64,000 bases of DNA, taken from HGM04593 sp045661225 (GTDB taxonomy: Bacteria; Bacteroidota; Bacteroidia; Bacteroidales; Bacteroidaceae). Numbering within the stretch: position 1 is the first letter of the stretch; the number at the start of each line of letters is the position of its first letter. The stretch spans positions 5,926 through 69,925 of the forward strand of contig JAZRFF010000018.1 of assembly GCA_045661225.1 (NCBI GenBank). The letters run 5' to 3'. Below the pieces are notes generated by a model that worked only from the letters and a program-made list of their open reading frames with translations, was not told the origin of the DNA and did not search any database. This document shows, piece by piece, positions 25,458 through 34,540 of the stretch. Both the position numbers and the translations under genes were made by a program.

Positions 25458-26108
25458 ATGAAAAAGGCCGAACTATACCAAAAAGCAATCGAGTACTTCG
25501 AACGCGCAATACCTATTGCCGAAACGGAGTTGGACTACTCCACCCCTTTTGACCTATTGGTGGCTGTCATATTGTCGGCACAATGCACCGACAGGCGTGT
25601 AAACCTTGTCACCCCCGACCTTATCGCGCGTTACCCTACAGCCGCCGAGATGTCCGAAGCGCACCCCGATGAAATTTATAATTACATAAAAAGCGTGTCA
25701 TACCCCAACAACAAGGCCAAGCATCTTGTAGGAATGGCACAAAAGCTATGCAGCGATTTTGGCGGCGAGGTCCCCGACACACTCGAAGAACTTGTAACAC
25801 TCCCGGGAGTGGGTCGCAAGACTGCCAACGTAATACTTTCGGTTGTATGGGACAAAAGCGCAATGGCTGTCGACACGCACGTGTTCCGCGTGAGTCACCG
25901 CATAGGGCTTGTACCCGGGCGTTGCACCACCCCTTACAGTGTTGAGGTGGAACTAATGAAACACATACCCGATGAAATTGTACCCAAGGCACACCACTGG
26001 CTCATTCTGCACGGACGCTACGTGTGCAAAGCGCGTACACCCGAATGCGACAAATGCGGACTAACGACTGTATGCCGCGAATATCGGAAAAAACACAAAA
26101 TGCCATAA
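25458..26108 (+). CDS. nth: Endonuclease III
   Basis: Bifunctional DNA glycosylase/AP lyase that removes oxidised pyrimidines in base excision repair. The 216-residue product from ATG 25458 (MKKAELYQKA) has the usual length. The helix-hairpin-helix is LPGVGRKTANVIL, the catalytic Asp is in VDTHVFRVSHR, and the C-terminal [4Fe-4S] motif CX6CX2CX5C is exact. The in-frame extension before 25458 overlaps the upstream gene and is not used. Confidence 0.96.
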   Translation: MKKAELYQKAIEYFERAIPIAETELDYSTPFDLLVAVILSAQCTDRRVNLVTPDLIARYPTAAEMSEAHPDEIYNYIKSVSYPNNKAKHLVGMAQKLCSDFGGEVPDTLEELVTLPGVGRKTANVILSVVWDKSAMAVDTHVFRVSHRIGLVPGRCTTPYSVEVELMKHIPDEIVPKAHHWLILHGRYVCKARTPECDKCGLTTVCREYRKKHKMP

Positions 26109-26164
26109 TTATTATAACTTATTTAAATTTCCACAAAAAAGATATTTGTTTTATTAAAAATGAC

Positions 26165-26172
26165 TATCTTTG
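26165..26172 (+). promoter_or_regulatory. Promoter -7 box of pgk
   Basis: TATCTTTG followed by CAC; TTTG at 26145-26148. This leaves a leader of about 185 bases before pgk with no recognised riboswitch. Confidence 0.65.
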
Positions 26173-26361
26173 CACTAATTGCGAAAGTACTTTACGCCAC
26201 GCGCTGTAATGTATTATGCTAAACGGGAATAACCCAATTACCCGCCGGCAACGAACCTCATTGCAATAAACGGCAAAAGAGATTGTGTCCACAACAAAAA
26301 GCACAATATTTTCGCAATACAAAAAGAACAATTATTACTAACTCAATAACAATTTAGTATT

Positions 26362-27612
26362 ATGACTATTGACAATTTTAAATTTGCCGGTAAGAAGGCA
26401 ATTGTCCGTGTTGACTTTAACGTACCCTTGAACGAAGAGGGCAAGATTACTGATGACACACGTATCCGCGGTGCTCTTCCCACATTGAAGAAGGTTCTTG
26501 CCGATGGCGGCGCGCTCATTATTATGTCACATATGGGCAAGCCAAAGGGTAAGGTTAACGCAAAGTACTCATTGAGCCAGATTGTTGATGCTGTTGCCGA
26601 GAAATTGGGTGTACCTGTACAGTTTGCTCCCGATTGCGCAAAGGCTGCCGAGGCCGCTGCTGCATTGAAGGCAGGCGAGGTACTTATGCTCGAGAACCTC
26701 CGTTTCTACCCCGAAGAGGAGGGCAAGCCCGTCGGTATCGACAAGGAGGACCCTGCATACAACGATGCAAAGAAGGCTATGAAGGAGTCACAGAAGGAGT
26801 TTGCAAAGACTCTTGCTTCATACGCTGACTGCTACATAAACGACGCATTCGGTACAGCACACCGTCGTCACGCTTCAACTGCTGTCATTGCCGATTATTT
26901 CGACGCAGACAACAAGATGCTCGGTTATTTGATGGAGAAAGAGGTTCAGGCCGTTGACAACATTCTCAAGGATATCAAGCGTCCTTTCACCGCTATTATG
27001 GGTGGTTCAAAGGTTTCTACAAAAATCGGTATCATCGAGAACCTTATGGACAAGGTTGACAACCTTATTCTTTGCGGCGGTATGACATATACTTTTGCAA
27101 AGGCTCAGGGTGGCGAGATTGGCCGTTCTATCGTTGAGGACGACAAGCTCGACCTTGCTATAAGCATTATGGAGCAGGCTAAGGCAAAAGGTGTAAACCT
27201 TGTTCTTGCTCAGGACTGCGTTGCTGCCGATGACTTCTCGAACGATGCCAACACACAGGTATGTTCAGCTCACGCTATTCCCGAGGGTTGGGAAGGTCTC
27301 GATGCAGGTCCCGAGGCACAGAAGGCTTTTGCAGCAGCCATCGTCGATGCAAAGACAATCCTTTGGAACGGTCCTGCCGGCGTATTCGAGTTTGACAACT
27401 TCACAGCAGGTTCACGCGCTATTGCCGAGGCTATCGGCAAGGCTACCGCTAACGGTGCATTCTCTCTCATCGGTGGTGGTGACTCTGTAGCTTGTATCAA
27501 CAAGTTCGGTATGGCAGACCAGGTATCATACATCTCTACCGGTGGTGGTGCTCTGCTCGAGGCTATCGAGGGTAAGGTTCTCCCCGGCGTTGCAGCCATC
27601 AAGGGCGAATAA
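26362..27612 (+). CDS. pgk: Phosphoglycerate kinase
   Basis: Substrate-level phosphorylation step of glycolysis, cytosolic. The 416 residues are complete, with the N-terminal VRVDFNVPL signature, the basic substrate site (DTRIRGALPTL, HMGKPKG, RRHAST), the nucleotide site GGSKVSTKIG, and the C-terminal GGGDSVACINKFG. Highly biased codon use implies strong expression. A terminator-like hairpin follows at 27637-27662. Confidence 0.98.
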   Translation: MTIDNFKFAGKKAIVRVDFNVPLNEEGKITDDTRIRGALPTLKKVLADGGALIIMSHMGKPKGKVNAKYSLSQIVDAVAEKLGVPVQFAPDCAKAAEAAAALKAGEVLMLENLRFYPEEEGKPVGIDKEDPAYNDAKKAMKESQKEFAKTLASYADCYINDAFGTAHRRHASTAVIADYFDADNKMLGYLMEKEVQAVDNILKDIKRPFTAIMGGSKVSTKIGIIENLMDKVDNLILCGGMTYTFAKAQGGEIGRSIVEDDKLDLAISIMEQAKAKGVNLVLAQDCVAADDFSNDANTQVCSAHAIPEGWEGLDAGPEAQKAFAAAIVDAKTILWNGPAGVFEFDNFTAGSRAIAEAIGKATANGAFSLIGGGDSVACINKFGMADQVSYISTGGGALLEAIEGKVLPGVAAIKGE

Positions 27613-27636
27613 TTGACCGTCAATAAATAACTCAAT

Positions 27637-27666
27637 AAACAGCGTGGGCAACCGCGCTGTTTATGT
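27637..27666 (+). terminator. Weak terminator between pgk and the TPR gene
   Basis: AAACAGCG and CGCTGTTT pair around a 10-base loop, followed by ATGTTTAT; the downstream gene starts 13 bases later, so read-through is likely. Confidence 0.55.
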
Positions 27667-27678
27667 TTATAAAAAAGT

Positions 27679-29880
27679 ATGGAAGAGAAACGTATCACCG
27701 AAATTCAAAGTAAGGTTATAGAAGCTCTCGCCGAGGAGAGGCTCAAGAAGGCTATAGACACACTCGCCGAGGATATTGACGATATTCAGGATTGGGATTT
27801 GCGCACACGCTTTACCGAAATGCAGACGGCCTACAACTATCTGCTTGAATACCTGCGTATGGGAATGCCCGACCCTGACAGGGAGCGTCTTCACAATGAT
27901 TTATTGGGCCGGTGTTACGTTATAAACGACCAGATTGCAGCAGCAAGGCTCGGCGAGCAGTCGACTAAGGTTTATTGCCAGATGCGACGTAAATTCAAAG
28001 AAGCAACCGCGCTTTGCAGCATATACGAGCAATTAAAGGAAAATTTTGCCAACAAATGTGTTGCCGACTCACTACCCGACGAGGAGTGCCGGGCATTGCG
28101 CACACGAATTTACACAGAGCACGAAGCATTGTTGTCCAAATTATTCGGTGCTATATGGGCAAGAAATTCCTGGAGCAAAAGCGACGTTGAGACAATCTCG
28201 GACATTATAACAAGTTCCGAAATTGACATAAATGACCGCGCTGTAGCCGTCAGTGCAATAATGTTGAGCGCACTAAGCTGCTTCGAGCCGTTAAAGATTG
28301 TCGCATTATGCCACATAGTTGCAAACGAGAACACATTGCTATCGACGAGAGCCATAATAGGCTTAATAATTACCCTCTTTCACTACGGCAGCCGCATAAA
28401 ATACTATCCCGAGGTTACAAGCGCACTTGCTGTTATAACCGAGAATCCTGCAATTATACGCCGCGTGCAAACAATACAAATTCAGTTATTGCGTTGCCGC
28501 GAGACTCAGAAAATTGACCGCAAGATGCGTGAGGAGATTATTCCCGCGATGATGAAGAATCCCAACCTAAGAAACAGCAAATTAAACATTGACATTCTGA
28601 AGGAAATTGAGCAGGACGACGACAAAAACCCCGAATGGAGAAGATGGATTGAAGAGGACGAGATTAAGGGCAAGATTGAAGAAATGAGCAAATGGCAGAT
28701 TGAGGGTGCCGACGTCTATATGAGCACATTCTCACAACTGAAAAACTTTCCATTCTTTAACGAAATTTCAAACTGGTTCCGTCCGTTCGACACTGCCGTG
28801 CCGGCTGTTGCCGAAATTCTGCCGCAAAGCATAAAAAGCAGCAAAAGCCTGATAGGTGCTATTTGCGGGTCTCAAATTTTCTGCAACAGCGACAAATACT
28901 CATTCTGCTTCACATTCAAAAGCGTACCACAGAGCCAGCGCGACGCACTTATGGAGCAAATGATGGGGAACGGCGACAACGAAGAGCTCTCAATGGACAC
29001 CGCCTCGGAAATTACACAAGAAAAGAGAGCCGAAGGTGAAAGCAACCAATATATTCAGGACCTTTACAGATTCTTCAAGCTATCGAACTACCGCCACGAA
29101 TTCAGCGACCCATTCAAAATGTCACTCAATCTGCTTGAAAACGAGCAGTTGTCGACACTGATAGAGAGCGACGAAGCGCTACTGCGAACGTTCCGTTACC
29201 TTGTCGAGAAAGAGTATTACGGCGAGGCGTTCAAGGCCGGACTGTTATTCGAGAAGAGCGGAAAAGGCGATGCACAGTTCTTTCAGGAGATGGGATTCTG
29301 CGCACAAAAGGAGTGTAACTTTGACTGCGCTATCGACTACTACACAAAGGCCGATATTATTAAACCCGATACCTTGTGGACACTGCGTCACATTGCACAA
29401 TGCTACCGTCTGCAAGGAGAGTCGGAAAAGGCATTAGGATACTATCTGATGGCCGAAGAACTTGCGCCCGAAAATATATCACTGCTGTTGCAGACCGGCG
29501 AGAGCTATGCTACATTAAAACAATATGACGAAGCTTTTGCAAGGTTCTACAAAGTAGAATACCTCAATCCATCATCGGCACGCGCAATGCGCGCCATAGC
29601 CTGGTGCTCTTTTATGGTGGGCAAAGACGAGCAGGCACGTGCATACTACAAACGCTTGCAAGAGTCGCCCAAAGCTACATTCGAGGACTATCTCAACAAC
29701 GCACACGTCGAGTGGGTTAACGGCAACAAGACCGTAGCCGTCGAGTTATACCATAAAGCAAAAGATGTATGCGGCAGTGTCGAGAAAGTTTCCCGGCAGA
29801 TTATGCACGACAAGGAGGCGCTCCTTTCGCGTGGCACAAGCGAAAAAGAACTATTGCTATTGAGGGATTTAATAGAATAA
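27679..29880 (+). CDS. Tetratricopeptide-repeat protein
   Basis: A 733-residue cytosolic, mostly helical protein without signal peptide. The C-terminal third shows TPR units, for example FFQEMGFCAQKECNFDCAID, LWTLRHIAQCYRLQGESEKA and SARAMRAIAWCSFMVGKDEQ. The N-terminal two thirds are charged helices of no recognised family. It is conserved in form among Bacteroidales but has no assigned role. The acyltransferase ORF begins 3 bases after its stop. Confidence 0.8.
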   Translation: MEEKRITEIQSKVIEALAEERLKKAIDTLAEDIDDIQDWDLRTRFTEMQTAYNYLLEYLRMGMPDPDRERLHNDLLGRCYVINDQIAAARLGEQSTKVYCQMRRKFKEATALCSIYEQLKENFANKCVADSLPDEECRALRTRIYTEHEALLSKLFGAIWARNSWSKSDVETISDIITSSEIDINDRAVAVSAIMLSALSCFEPLKIVALCHIVANENTLLSTRAIIGLIITLFHYGSRIKYYPEVTSALAVITENPAIIRRVQTIQIQLLRCRETQKIDRKMREEIIPAMMKNPNLRNSKLNIDILKEIEQDDDKNPEWRRWIEEDEIKGKIEEMSKWQIEGADVYMSTFSQLKNFPFFNEISNWFRPFDTAVPAVAEILPQSIKSSKSLIGAICGSQIFCNSDKYSFCFTFKSVPQSQRDALMEQMMGNGDNEELSMDTASEITQEKRAEGESNQYIQDLYRFFKLSNYRHEFSDPFKMSLNLLENEQLSTLIESDEALLRTFRYLVEKEYYGEAFKAGLLFEKSGKGDAQFFQEMGFCAQKECNFDCAIDYYTKADIIKPDTLWTLRHIAQCYRLQGESEKALGYYLMAEELAPENISLLLQTGESYATLKQYDEAFARFYKVEYLNPSSARAMRAIAWCSFMVGKDEQARAYYKRLQESPKATFEDYLNNAHVEWVNGNKTVAVELYHKAKDVCGSVEKVSRQIMHDKEALLSRGTSEKELLLLRDLIE

Positions 29881-29882
29881 AT

Positions 29883-30934
29883 ATGATAGATGAAAGTAGA
29901 AAGAAAGAAAGAAAGAACGCCTCGCGAATTTTGATATTTTAAAGTCTTTTGCCATTTATCTGGTAATATGGGGGCACTGCGTACAGCATCTTCTAAGCAG
30001 TAATTACACTGACGAAGTTATGTACAGAGTTATCTATTCTTTCCATATGCCGTTGTTTATGACAATATCGGGATATTTTGCTGTCTCAAGCCTGAAAAAG
30101 TCATTCACACAAACCATAGTGGCAAAGACCAGACAACTTCTGCTTCCTTGCGTCACTGTATCATTATTGCTGGCAGCCACACATTATATATTTATACAAG
30201 AAAATTTTGGCGCAGACTTTAAGTTTCAGTTACTTTATGCACTTTGGTTTCTCAAGACCCTCTTTTTCTGCTTCATAATATCGTTTGTATGTTACAAGTG
30301 CGGCAGGTTCAAGAATATAGCCTTGCTTATTACACTTATTATGACACAAATGCCACAAATGTCATATATTCATTATCTTACGACCAATATAGAGATAATG
30401 TACCCATCGTACATTGCGGGAATATTGATAAAAGAGCACTGGAGCATTATTGAACGGTACTCAAAAACAATAATGATTGTCACCTGTGTCATCTTTGGAG
30501 CGATGTTGCTATTCTGGAGTAAGGATTTTTGGCAACCGACTGGTGCTATGATGTATGAGCTTAAGGCGTTAAACCTATCAAGCGCATTATACTTAATGTA
30601 TATAAGATATTATAGGCTTATCATCGGATTAGCCGGGTCTATTTTCTTTATTTTACTATCATACAGGCTATTGAGTAAACAGACAAATAATAAGTTTGTA
30701 AAAATAACAGCCGACTGTGGTAAATATACAATGGGTATATATATTATGCAGTTCTTACTATTTGAAGAAGGAATTTCCAAATTCCTGAATTTTGACGGAA
30801 TGAACTTCTATGTCTTCAATTTCTTGTTCGTACCTCTCTTTTCGGCAATATTGATGGGGGTATGCACAATCATCGTAAAAATGATTGAAAGGAACAAATT
30901 ACTCTCTTTTCTTTTATTAGGCAAGGGTTTATAG
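29883..30934 (+). pseudogene. Acyltransferase-3 membrane protein, out of frame at a GAAA repeat (possibly phase-variable)
   Basis: The main frame encodes an acyltransferase-3 (O-acetyltransferase-like) polytopic membrane protein: NFDILKSFAIYLVIWGHCVQ with the conserved His, then YSFHMPLFMTISGYF and about nine hydrophobic helices. The natural ATG at 29883 (MIDESRKK) directly follows the TPR gene, but its frame ends at a TAA near 29942. Between them lies (GAAA)4GAA at 29899-29917. The distance from the ATG to the downstream frame is off by 2 (mod 3), so one extra GAAA unit, or loss of two, restores one continuous ORF. The alternative start at 30020 would lose the conserved WGH region. The family modifies surface polysaccharide or LPS; this role is inferred. 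Confidence 0.75.
29899..29917 (+). repeat. GAAA tetranucleotide tract
   Basis: Four full GAAA units plus GAA, inside the 5' coding region of the acyltransferase, between start codon and frame break. Confidence 0.85.
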
Positions 30935-31029
30935 TGCTTATATATAATATCAGCAACAGAATCACGCACTTGAGGTAAAAGAACAAATTACCGCAACAAG
31001 ACGTTATCTACTCAAAAAAACTTTGTTTT

Positions 31030-32748
31030 ATGGAGTGGATAACTGATACTTTACGTTCGCACCCGGAGCTTGCCATCTACCTAACATTGGGATTAGGCTT
31101 TCTCATTGGAAAAATTCACATAAAAGGATTCGGATTAGGAATTGTAACAAGCGTACTCCTGGTGGGTGTGCTTGTGGGACAGTTGGAGATACCCGTAACG
31201 GGGGCACTCAAGCAAACAGCTTTTCTTTTGTTCCTTTTCGCCATCGGTTACAAAGTAGGTCCACAGTTTTTTGCAGGATTGCGCAAAGAGGGATTGCCAC
31301 AAGTCTACTTTGCAGCAGTAATGTGCCTGTTCATTCTGCTGTCGACGTGGGGAATAGCCGGCATAATGGGATACAGCGCCGGTGAGGCTGCCGGATTGTT
31401 GTCCGGTTCGCAGACTATAAGCGCTGTCATAGGAGTGGCAGGAGATACCATAAGAGGGCTTGACCTGCCCGATGCTGAGCAACAGAAAATGCTTGATATT
31501 ATGCCTGTTGCCTACGCGGTTACCTATATATTCGGCACGGCAGGCTCTGCGTGGATTCTGGCACGTCTGGGACCGAAGATGCTCGGTGGAATAGAGAAAG
31601 TTAAAGCATCGTGCCGCGAACTTGAAGCGCGTATGGGAAGCGATGAGAGCGAAAAGCCCGGGTTTATGGGCGCAAAGCGCGAGGTTGAGTTTCGCTGCTA
31701 CAGAATTGAGAATGAGTGGTTCAGCAAAGGGCGTCAGGTACGCGAACTTGAACGTTTCTTTGCAAAGATGGGAAAAAGGCTCTTTGTCGAGCGCATACGC
31801 AAAGGCGAAAGAATTATAGACGACATACGCCCAAACGAGATTCTGACGGACGGCGACGAAATTGTAATAAGCGGACGCCACGAATACACTGTTGGCGAAG
31901 AAAAATGGATTGGGACAGAGGTGGCAGATGAAACACTGCTCGAATTTCCCGTAATGGTAATAAAAAGCACTGTCGCAGGGAGTTCTTTCAGACACGAAAC
32001 GTCGTTTAACGGCAAGCAAGTAAGCGAGTTGCGAGCACAAACATTTATGCACGGAGTGGTAATACAGAGAATAAGGCGTATGGGTGTAAACATTCCTGTA
32101 CTCCCCAAAACTGTACTAAACACCGGTGATGTAATTGAAATTGTCGGTAAAAAGATTGATGCTATGCACGCAGCAAGAAAGATTGGCTACCCCGACCTTG
32201 CCACTAATGAAACTGACGTAGTCTTTCTTTCTATCGGCATACTGATAGGCGCGCTCATCGGTACACTCACACTGCACATTGGAAACGTCCCCATAAGCAT
32301 AAGCAGCAGCGGCGGAGCACTCATTGCCGGACTGGTATTTGGCTGGTGGCGTGCACACCACCCCACATTCGGTGCTATTCCCGAAGGAGCTCTTTGGGCG
32401 TTCAACAATTTAGGATTAAACATTTTCATTGCCGTAATTGGAATATCGGCCGGACCGGGATTCGTCAGCGGATTCCAAGAAGCCGGTCTATCGCTGTTCG
32501 TGGCAGGTATTATCGCAACGTCGTTACCCCTCTTCTTTGGGCTATACATTGCCATAAAGTGGTTCAAATTTCACCCGGCCATAGCTCTTGGCTGTTGCGC
32601 AGGAGCACGCACGACAACAGCAGCCATTGGTGCAATACAAGAGAGCATCGGCAGCGAGACGCCGGCTCTTGGGTACACTGTAACATATGCAGTCGGCAAT
32701 ACCCTGCTCATTCTGTGGGGAGTGTTCATTGTTCTTATGACAGCATAG
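31030..32748 (+). CDS. aspT: Aspartate:alanine exchanger
   Basis: Inner-membrane electrogenic antiporter that imports aspartate and exports alanine. The 572-residue protein has the duplicated AspT/YidE layout: N-terminal membrane half (YLTLGLGFLIGKIHIKGFGLG with the family GLG start and SGSQTISAVIGVAGD), a central pair of TrkA-C/RCK_C-like cytosolic domains (about residues 205-380), and a C-terminal membrane half with GAIPEGALWAFNNLGLNIF and CAGARTTTAAIGAI. The adjacent aspD gene, 23 bases downstream, encodes the matching decarboxylase, which strongly supports the substrate. Confidence 0.88.
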   Translation: MEWITDTLRSHPELAIYLTLGLGFLIGKIHIKGFGLGIVTSVLLVGVLVGQLEIPVTGALKQTAFLLFLFAIGYKVGPQFFAGLRKEGLPQVYFAAVMCLFILLSTWGIAGIMGYSAGEAAGLLSGSQTISAVIGVAGDTIRGLDLPDAEQQKMLDIMPVAYAVTYIFGTAGSAWILARLGPKMLGGIEKVKASCRELEARMGSDESEKPGFMGAKREVEFRCYRIENEWFSKGRQVRELERFFAKMGKRLFVERIRKGERIIDDIRPNEILTDGDEIVISGRHEYTVGEEKWIGTEVADETLLEFPVMVIKSTVAGSSFRHETSFNGKQVSELRAQTFMHGVVIQRIRRMGVNIPVLPKTVLNTGDVIEIVGKKIDAMHAARKIGYPDLATNETDVVFLSIGILIGALIGTLTLHIGNVPISISSSGGALIAGLVFGWWRAHHPTFGAIPEGALWAFNNLGLNIFIAVIGISAGPGFVSGFQEAGLSLFVAGIIATSLPLFFGLYIAIKWFKFHPAIALGCCAGARTTTAAIGAIQESIGSETPALGYTVTYAVGNTLLILWGVFIVLMTA

Positions 32749-32771
32749 CAACAATATAATCTTTTAATAAT

Positions 32772-34430
32772 ATGGACAGATACCTTAACAACCACAGCGA
32801 AACAGAACATTTTGAAAAAAAGATGGAGAAGATTAGCCCTTTTGAGCTAAAAGACAGGCTAATAAAGCTTGCCGACGAGAGTATAAAGCGTATGATGCGA
32901 ACAATGCTTAATGCCGGACGCGGTAACCCCAACTGGGTTGCCACGACACCTCGCGAAGCCTTTTTTGCACTTGGAAAATTCGGCATTGAAGAGTGTCGAC
33001 GCGATTGGACGAGCGATGAAGGGCTTGCAGGAATACCGCAAAAAAGTGGTATTGCAGCACGATTCGAAGAGTTCTTAAAGGCGAACAACAATGAGAAAGG
33101 GGTTGTTTTTTTACAAAAGTGCTACCGTTATATGCTCGACGAGCACTCTGTCGACCCGGAAACACTTGTACACGAATGGACCGAAGGGGTTATTGGCAAC
33201 CAGTACCCTGTTCCTGACCGTATTCTCAGACACACCGAGATTGCCGTACGCGACTATCTTGCTCAGGAACTGTGCGACTCCCGCCCCCCGCAAGGCGAGT
33301 TCGACCTATTCGCTACCGAAGGTGGCACTGCTGCAATGTGCTACATCTTCGACAGCCTGCAGCAGAACTATCTTTTGAAGCGTGGCGACAAAATTGCGCT
33401 TATGACACCGGTATTTACACCTTACATTGAGATTCCGCACCTCAGACGCTACAACTATAAAGTAACCGAAATTCCGGCTTGCAAAATGAGCCGCGACGGT
33501 CTGCACCTGTGGCAGTACGACGAGAAGGAGATAAGCCGTCTGCGCGACCCGGAATACAAAGCCGTTTTTATCGTCAACCCGAGCAATCCGCCCAGTTACG
33601 CACTCTCAAACGAGACAATAGAAGAACTGACAGACATTGTAAACAGATGGAACCCTAACCTTATGATTGTGACCGATGATGTATACGCCACATACATAGA
33701 AGGTTTCCAGTCACTTATGGCAAGAATTCCACACAACACAATATGTGTCTATTCGTTCTCAAAATACTTCGGTGCAACAGGTTGGCGCACTGCGGTTATT
33801 GCCCTGCACCGTGATAATATATTCGATAAATTATTGCAAAGGTCACCACGCAAGCGCAAGAGCGAGCTGCAGCAGCGATACGGAACTATCAGAAGCGACG
33901 TTGAAAAAATGCGGTTCATAGACCGTATGGTTGCCGATAGCCGTCAGGTTGCACTCAACCACACAGCCGGTGCATCATTGCCTCAACAAATTCAAATGAC
34001 GCTATTTGCCCTCTACTCAATAATAGACAAACGCGAGGGCGACAGCTTCCGCTTGAAGATGCGAAACATCATTCAGCAACGCCTTGAAACATTATGGAGC
34101 AGTATGGGATTCACGCTATTGCCCGACCCGCTACGTGCAGGATACTATTCCGAAGTTGACCTTGATGTGTGGGCACAACGTTTGTACGGAAAGGACTTTA
34201 CCGAATGGTTGCATCTTAACTACAACCCATTGGACATTGTATTCCGCCTTGCAACAGAAACCTCGTTGGTTGTTCTTAACGGAGGAGGTTTCGACGGCCC
34301 CGAATGGAGCATAAGAGTATCACTGGCCAACCTGAAAGAGAAAGATTATAAAGTAATTGGAAAAAGTGTAAGGAAAATACTCGATTCGTATGCTGAGCGT
34401 TGGAAAAAAAGCCTACCCGTGGTAGAATAA
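32772..34430 (+). CDS. aspD: Bifunctional aspartate aminotransferase / aspartate 4-decarboxylase
   Basis: PLP enzyme converting aspartate to alanine and CO2. At 552 residues it is much longer than ordinary aminotransferases and fits AspD, which has an N-terminal extension and an insert. The PLP lysine is Lys331 in SFSKYFGATGWR; the nucleotide-like FIVNPSNPPSYALSN and MIVTDDVYATY motifs are also present. With AspT it forms a proton-motive cycle: aspartate in, alanine out, one proton consumed inside. This also relieves acid stress. The pair is followed by a convergent terminator. Confidence 0.92.
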   Translation: MDRYLNNHSETEHFEKKMEKISPFELKDRLIKLADESIKRMMRTMLNAGRGNPNWVATTPREAFFALGKFGIEECRRDWTSDEGLAGIPQKSGIAARFEEFLKANNNEKGVVFLQKCYRYMLDEHSVDPETLVHEWTEGVIGNQYPVPDRILRHTEIAVRDYLAQELCDSRPPQGEFDLFATEGGTAAMCYIFDSLQQNYLLKRGDKIALMTPVFTPYIEIPHLRRYNYKVTEIPACKMSRDGLHLWQYDEKEISRLRDPEYKAVFIVNPSNPPSYALSNETIEELTDIVNRWNPNLMIVTDDVYATYIEGFQSLMARIPHNTICVYSFSKYFGATGWRTAVIALHRDNIFDKLLQRSPRKRKSELQQRYGTIRSDVEKMRFIDRMVADSRQVALNHTAGASLPQQIQMTLFALYSIIDKREGDSFRLKMRNIIQQRLETLWSSMGFTLLPDPLRAGYYSEVDLDVWAQRLYGKDFTEWLHLNYNPLDIVFRLATETSLVVLNGGGFDGPEWSIRVSLANLKEKDYKVIGKSVRKILDSYAERWKKSLPVVE

Positions 34431-34491
34431 AGAGAGATTATGCGCTATTTGCGACAGCGGCTATTTATCAACACAAAAAGTGAAACAAAAA

Positions 34492-34519
34492 AAGCAGAGT
34501 GATATTCACCACTCTGCTT
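34492..34519. terminator. Bidirectional terminator between aspD and maeB
   Basis: AAGCAGAGTG/CACTCTGCTT 10-bp stem between convergent genes, with A-run on one side. Confidence 0.8.
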
Positions 34520-34540
34520 AATGTATATTACTAAATTTGT

